From assembly GCA_046329815.1 (NCBI GenBank), contig JAXLTY010000001.1:1798001-1862000 (forward strand): a DNA stretch of 64,000 nucleotides, written 5' to 3'. Source of the DNA: JADJSS01 sp046329815 (GTDB lineage Bacteria > Bacteroidota > Bacteroidia > Chitinophagales > JADIYW01). The notes beneath the pieces were generated by a model that ran no database searches, was not told the DNA's origin, and saw only the letters and a program-made list of their open reading frames with translations. The translations under genes were made by a program, and so were the position numbers. Positions 61,113-64,000 of this stretch are shown here, in pieces (the stretch's first letter is position 1; every line of letters begins with the position of its first letter).

Positions 61113-61769
61113 TTATTCAGGTTGCGTAACCTGTATTTCAGCGGCGGTTTCAGTGTTCTTTTCTTCAGTGAAAAATTTCTTTTGAAAGATCAAAATAATG
61201 AAAACACCAATAGTGATGCATGCATCGGAAATATTGAAAATAAAAGGAAAAAATTCAAACTTGTTACCACCAATTTTAGGAATCCACATCGGAATCTGAG
61301 CATCTGTAATGATTGGGAAATAGATCATATCTACTACACGACCATGAAACCATGATGCATAACCGCCATCTTTTGGCAGAAAAGTTGCTACATGACCAAA
61401 ACTGTCAGAAAATATTCTTCCAAAAAAAATACTGTCAATTATATTGCCAACTGCGCCTGCTAAAATCAGCGACAATGCAAATATAAAACCATTGCTCGTT
61501 TTCTTATTTTTGATTTGTTGCGCTATATAATATGTGATGAAGCCAACTGCAATAATTCTGAAAAAAGTAAGTAAAAATTTTCCGAAACCGGCGCCGAAGC
61601 TCATACCGAAAGCCATACCTTCATTTTCTACAAAATGAATACGCGCCCAATTGCCGATATAGTTAAAAGACTCGCCATGTACCATGGTTAGTTTTACCCA
61701 AATTTTACTGACTTGGTCAATTAATAAAGAAAGAAAAACAGTTAATATCGCGATGGCTTTCTTGGACAT
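61113..61769 (-). CDS. lspA: Lipoprotein signal peptidase
   Basis: A 218-residue LspA, longer than E. coli LspA by a C-terminal extension (after about 195). Four membrane segments are visible. The catalytic aspartates are in GAVGNIIDSIFFGRI and NISDACITIGVF, and LIDQVSKIWVK marks the N-terminus. It cleaves prolipoproteins, of which this window has many. It follows the DksA-type gene in the conserved ileS-dksA-lspA order, with a hairpin between. Confidence 0.93.
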   Translation of the reverse strand: MSKKAIAILTVFLSLLIDQVSKIWVKLTMVHGESFNYIGNWARIHFVENEGMAFGMSFGAGFGKFLLTFFRIIAVGFITYYIAQQIKNKKTSNGFIFALSLILAGAVGNIIDSIFFGRIFSDSFGHVATFLPKDGGYASWFHGRVVDMIYFPIITDAQIPMWIPKIGGNKFEFFPFIFNISDACITIGVFIILIFQKKFFTEEKNTETAAEIQVTQPE

Positions 61770-61787
61770 GTTTGGAGTTAAATTTAA

Positions 61788-61834
61788 AAACCTATAAAGT
61801 TTCAGGATCTTGCGACGGAGAACTTTATAGGTTT
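61788..61834 (-). terminator. Long hairpin between the DksA-type gene and lspA
   Basis: A perfect 14-bp stem (61788-61801 with 61821-61834) with a 19-base loop; the minus strand continues TTTTTAAATTT. It lies 20 bases after the upstream gene stop and 19 before the lspA ATG. Confidence 0.6.
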
Positions 61835-61853
61835 ATTGATAGAATTTTATTGC

Positions 61854-62840
61854 TTATTTTTTTTCCATTTTCTTTCCTTCAACGCTTAATGTAGCATGAG
61901 GAACAACCAGTAATCTTTCTTTCGGAATTAATTTTCCTGTTTCGCGGCAAATTCCATAAGATTTATTTTCGATACGAACCAGAGCACTTTCTAAATGTGA
62001 AATTAATTTCTGCATACGCACAACAATTTGATTCATATTTTCGCGCTCTGAAGTCATAGAACCGTCATCAATACTGGCAAACTGTGTTTCACTTTCTGAT
62101 GTATTTTTGATCTGATCTACATAAAAATCGATTTCTTCTTTTGCCTTTGCTATTTTTTTCAGAATGACTTCTTTGAAAAGCGCCAGGTCAGCATCACTGT
62201 AACGAACTACAGATGACTGCATTGGTGATTTTGGCTCAGTATGTGTTTTAGGAACAGTTACGGTTTCTGTTTTTTGAACTGGCTTTGGCTCAGGTTTGGC
62301 AGCAGGTGTTTTTACAACTGGTTTTGGTGCAACAACAACTTTTTTTGTTTCAATCTTTGGCGTTGGCTTTGCTACTACTTTTTGTTCAACTTTCTTCGGT
62401 GCCGGTTTTGCAACAACTTTTGGCGCTGGTTTTGTTTTTACCGCAACAGCTTTTTTTACTGGTTTTGCCACAACTTTTGCAACAGCTTTTTTAACAGGTT
62501 TCGCAGGAACTTTGGCTGCTACTTTCTTTATTGGTGCTTTTGCTACAACTTTTGCCACTTTTTTTGGTGCCGCTTTTACTGATGCTTTCTTTACCGGTTT
62601 TGCAGGCGCTTTAACCACCGGTTTTTTAGCTACAGGTTTCGTCTTTGCTACAACTTTAGCCGCTGCTTTTTTCGCAACTGGTTTTACTACTTTCTTAGCT
62701 ACCGGTTTTGCTTTCGCAACTGGTTTTTTCGCTACCGGTTTTGCCGCTGCTTTTTTTATCGGTTTTGCTGCCGGTTTTTTTGCTGCTACTTTCTTTGCTA
62801 CTGCTTTTGCCGGTTTTGCTGCCACTTTTTTCTTTGCCAT
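61854..62840 (-). CDS. TraR/DksA family protein with basic repeat tail
   Basis: A 328-residue protein in two parts. Residues 1-200 are a lysine, alanine, proline and valine repeat of the PAKK/VAKK kind, like histone H1-like tails. Residues about 205-328 are a DksA/TraR domain: coiled-coil (LALFKEVILKKIAKAKEEIDFYVDQI), then SYGICRETGKLIPKERLLVVPHATLS where only one of the four zinc cysteines remains. It would contact RNA polymerase through its secondary channel or bind DNA through its tail. It sits between ileS and lspA. Confidence 0.88.
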   Translation of the reverse strand: MAKKKVAAKPAKAVAKKVAAKKPAAKPIKKAAAKPVAKKPVAKAKPVAKKVVKPVAKKAAAKVVAKTKPVAKKPVVKAPAKPVKKASVKAAPKKVAKVVAKAPIKKVAAKVPAKPVKKAVAKVVAKPVKKAVAVKTKPAPKVVAKPAPKKVEQKVVAKPTPKIETKKVVVAPKPVVKTPAAKPEPKPVQKTETVTVPKTHTEPKSPMQSSVVRYSDADLALFKEVILKKIAKAKEEIDFYVDQIKNTSESETQFASIDDGSMTSERENMNQIVVRMQKLISHLESALVRIENKSYGICRETGKLIPKERLLVVPHATLSVEGKKMEKK

Positions 62841-62844
62841 CTGA

Positions 62845-64000
62845 CTACACTTTTTGAATGAGTAAATTTAAAATTTCGCCATTGATATCAAATTCTTTGG
62901 CGTTTTGAATATTATCTGCAAACAAGATGTCGTTTGCTAGTGTTTCGTTGCAAATATATTCTTTATAACTATCTAAAATAGCATTGAGAACCAATTGATT
63001 TTGCACATGCAAAACGATTTTGTCAGTAACTTCAAAATTGGCTTCTTTGCGTTCTGTTTGTATTTTATTGACAATTTCGCGCGCAAAACCTTCGTTTCTC
63101 AGCGTTTCAGTTATAGTAATATCCAATGCAACAGTTATGCCATTGTTTGTCGCAACCAACCAACCTTGGATATCATCTGACAAAATTTCCACTTCATCCA
63201 ATAAAATTGGGAAAGTTTCATTTTCAACCTGAATATCAGTTGTTCCGTTTTGTTCCAATTGCTGAATCTGTTCTGCAGAGAATTGTTGGATGATATCAGC
63301 AGCCAGTTTCATTTTTCCGCCTAATTTTTTACCTAACAGCTTAAAATTCGGTTTTATTTTCTTAGAAATGATTCCGGATGTATCGCCGATGTACTCAATT
63401 TCTTTCACATTCACTTCTGATAAAATCAATTCTTTCACTTTATCAATCTGTGCTATAAAATCTTTGTCGATAGCAGGCACCAGTATTTTTTGTAATGGCT
63501 GACGTACTTTTATTTTTGTCTTTTTTCGCAATGATAAAACCAAAGAAGATATTTCCTGTGCCCATTCCATGCGTTGCTCTAAATTAGCATCAATTAATGT
63601 TGAATCGGATTCTATTAACAAAGAAGTGTGTATCGATTCTTTAGTTGCCAGTAAATTTTGCCATAACCAGTCGCTGAAAAAAGGTGCAATCGGACTCATT
63701 AATTGAACTACAACCTGTAAACATTCATGCAAGGTTTCAAAAGCTGCTTTTTTATCCTGAGAAAGCTCATTGTTCCAGAAACGTCTTCTGCACAAACGCA
63801 CATACCAGTTGGATAAATGCTCGATTACAAAATCTTCTATTAAGCGCGCTGCTTTAGTTGGTTCATAATCGTTGTAAGATTCAGAAACTTCTTTGATTAA
63901 TGAGTGTAATTTGGAAATTACCCAACGGTCAATTTCTGTACGTTCTGCTAATGGTGTTCTGTTGTTTTTATCAATCACAAAACCATCGATATTCGCATAA
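62845..64000 (-). CDS. ileS: Isoleucyl-tRNA synthetase, C-terminal part
   Basis: The frame is open to the window edge and contains 385 codons of the 3' end. It starts in the NIDGF segment before EIDRWVISKLHSLI and has the anticodon-binding domain (LIEDFVIEHLSNWYVRLCRRRFW). The tail with KKIKPNFKLLGKKLGGKMK is of the long-type (eukaryote-like, type 2) IleRS with DUF5915-like C-terminus. HIGH and KMSKS lie outside the window. Confidence 0.93.
   Translation of the reverse strand, partial: YANIDGFVIDKNNRTPLAERTEIDRWVISKLHSLIKEVSESYNDYEPTKAARLIEDFVIEHLSNWYVRLCRRRFWNNELSQDKKAAFETLHECLQVVVQLMSPIAPFFSDWLWQNLLATKESIHTSLLIESDSTLIDANLEQRMEWAQEISSLVLSLRKKTKIKVRQPLQKILVPAIDKDFIAQIDKVKELILSEVNVKEIEYIGDTSGIISKKIKPNFKLLGKKLGGKMKLAADIIQQFSAEQIQQLEQNGTTDIQVENETFPILLDEVEILSDDIQGWLVATNNGITVALDITITETLRNEGFAREIVNKIQTERKEANFEVTDKIVLHVQNQLVLNAILDSYKEYICNETLANDILFADNIQNAKEFDINGEILNLLIQKV

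Noticed and set aside
62241..62844. Long plus-strand ORFs of 69-182 residues
   Set aside because: They are shadows of the lysine/alanine/proline repeat of the DksA-type gene and have skewed phenylalanine and cysteine-rich composition.

Overview
The window comes from a low-G+C member of the Bacteroidota (class Chitinophagia, Cytophagia or Sphingobacteriia is most likely). The evidence is phylum-specific: gldD and gldE in a mutY-ssb-gldE-gldD cluster, a PorP/SprF-type protein next to an OmpA-PD40 protein, many SusC-like or Gram-negative Bacteroidota-only DUF families (DUF2851, DUF3667, DUF6607, DUF6265), HmuY, an ileS-DksA-lspA cluster, and TAnnTTTG-type promoter boxes. About 66 protein genes are supported. 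I see no rRNA, tRNA, CRISPR array, prophage or complete insertion sequence.

Layout. 1-2600: end of a PorP/SprF gene and a large OmpA-PD40 envelope protein. 2.6-8.3 kb: DUF2851, PspC, RecX, RidA, a DASS anion transporter and small genes. 8.3-9.6 kb: a repeat-rich island. It holds a 21-bp-period array and a REP-associated tyrosine transposase (RAYT) surrounded by five GTAG-headed hairpins. 9.6-14.5 kb: recG, a VapBC-like toxin-antitoxin pair and an amidase. 14.5-18.1 kb (minus): the mutY-ssb-gldE-gldD repair and gliding cluster. 18.2-21.1 kb: HU, a TPR protein, a 29-residue COX24/AURKAIP1-like protein and RNase E/G. 21-34 kb: metabolic and housekeeping genes (aminotransferase, flippase, gatA, tatA, hsp15-like, cysteine desulfurase, lipocalin, methylmalonyl-CoA epimerase, ATP-grasp, sterol desaturase-like). 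34-40 kb: secreted proteins, including a MopE-like protein followed by a coupled two-gene unit of unknown function. 40-45 kb: obg, adk, a 2TM protein and an AddB-like nuclease. 45-53.5 kb: two TonB-receptor operons, one with a beta-helix lipoprotein and one DUF6607-receptor-HmuY heme-type operon. 53.6-64 kb: hydrolase, LTXXQ-like secreted protein, glycosyltransferase, dnaN, DUF1287, alkyltransferase-like protein, lspA, a DksA-type protein with a long basic tail, and the 3' part of ileS.

The most unusual signals are non-coding. (1) The Bacteroidota RAYT with REP hairpins in both orientations and a 103-bp tandem duplication. (2) An array of TAAAATTTTA palindromes in exact 21-bp register. (3) Heptanucleotide (period-7) tandem repeats at five loci, three inside genes, including the signal peptide of gldD where a change of one unit would shift the frame. 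(4) Promoter -7 boxes placed 3-5 bases before the start codon at nine genes, which suggests leaderless mRNAs. All start choices, operon statements and functional links are read from sequence only; no database search was run.
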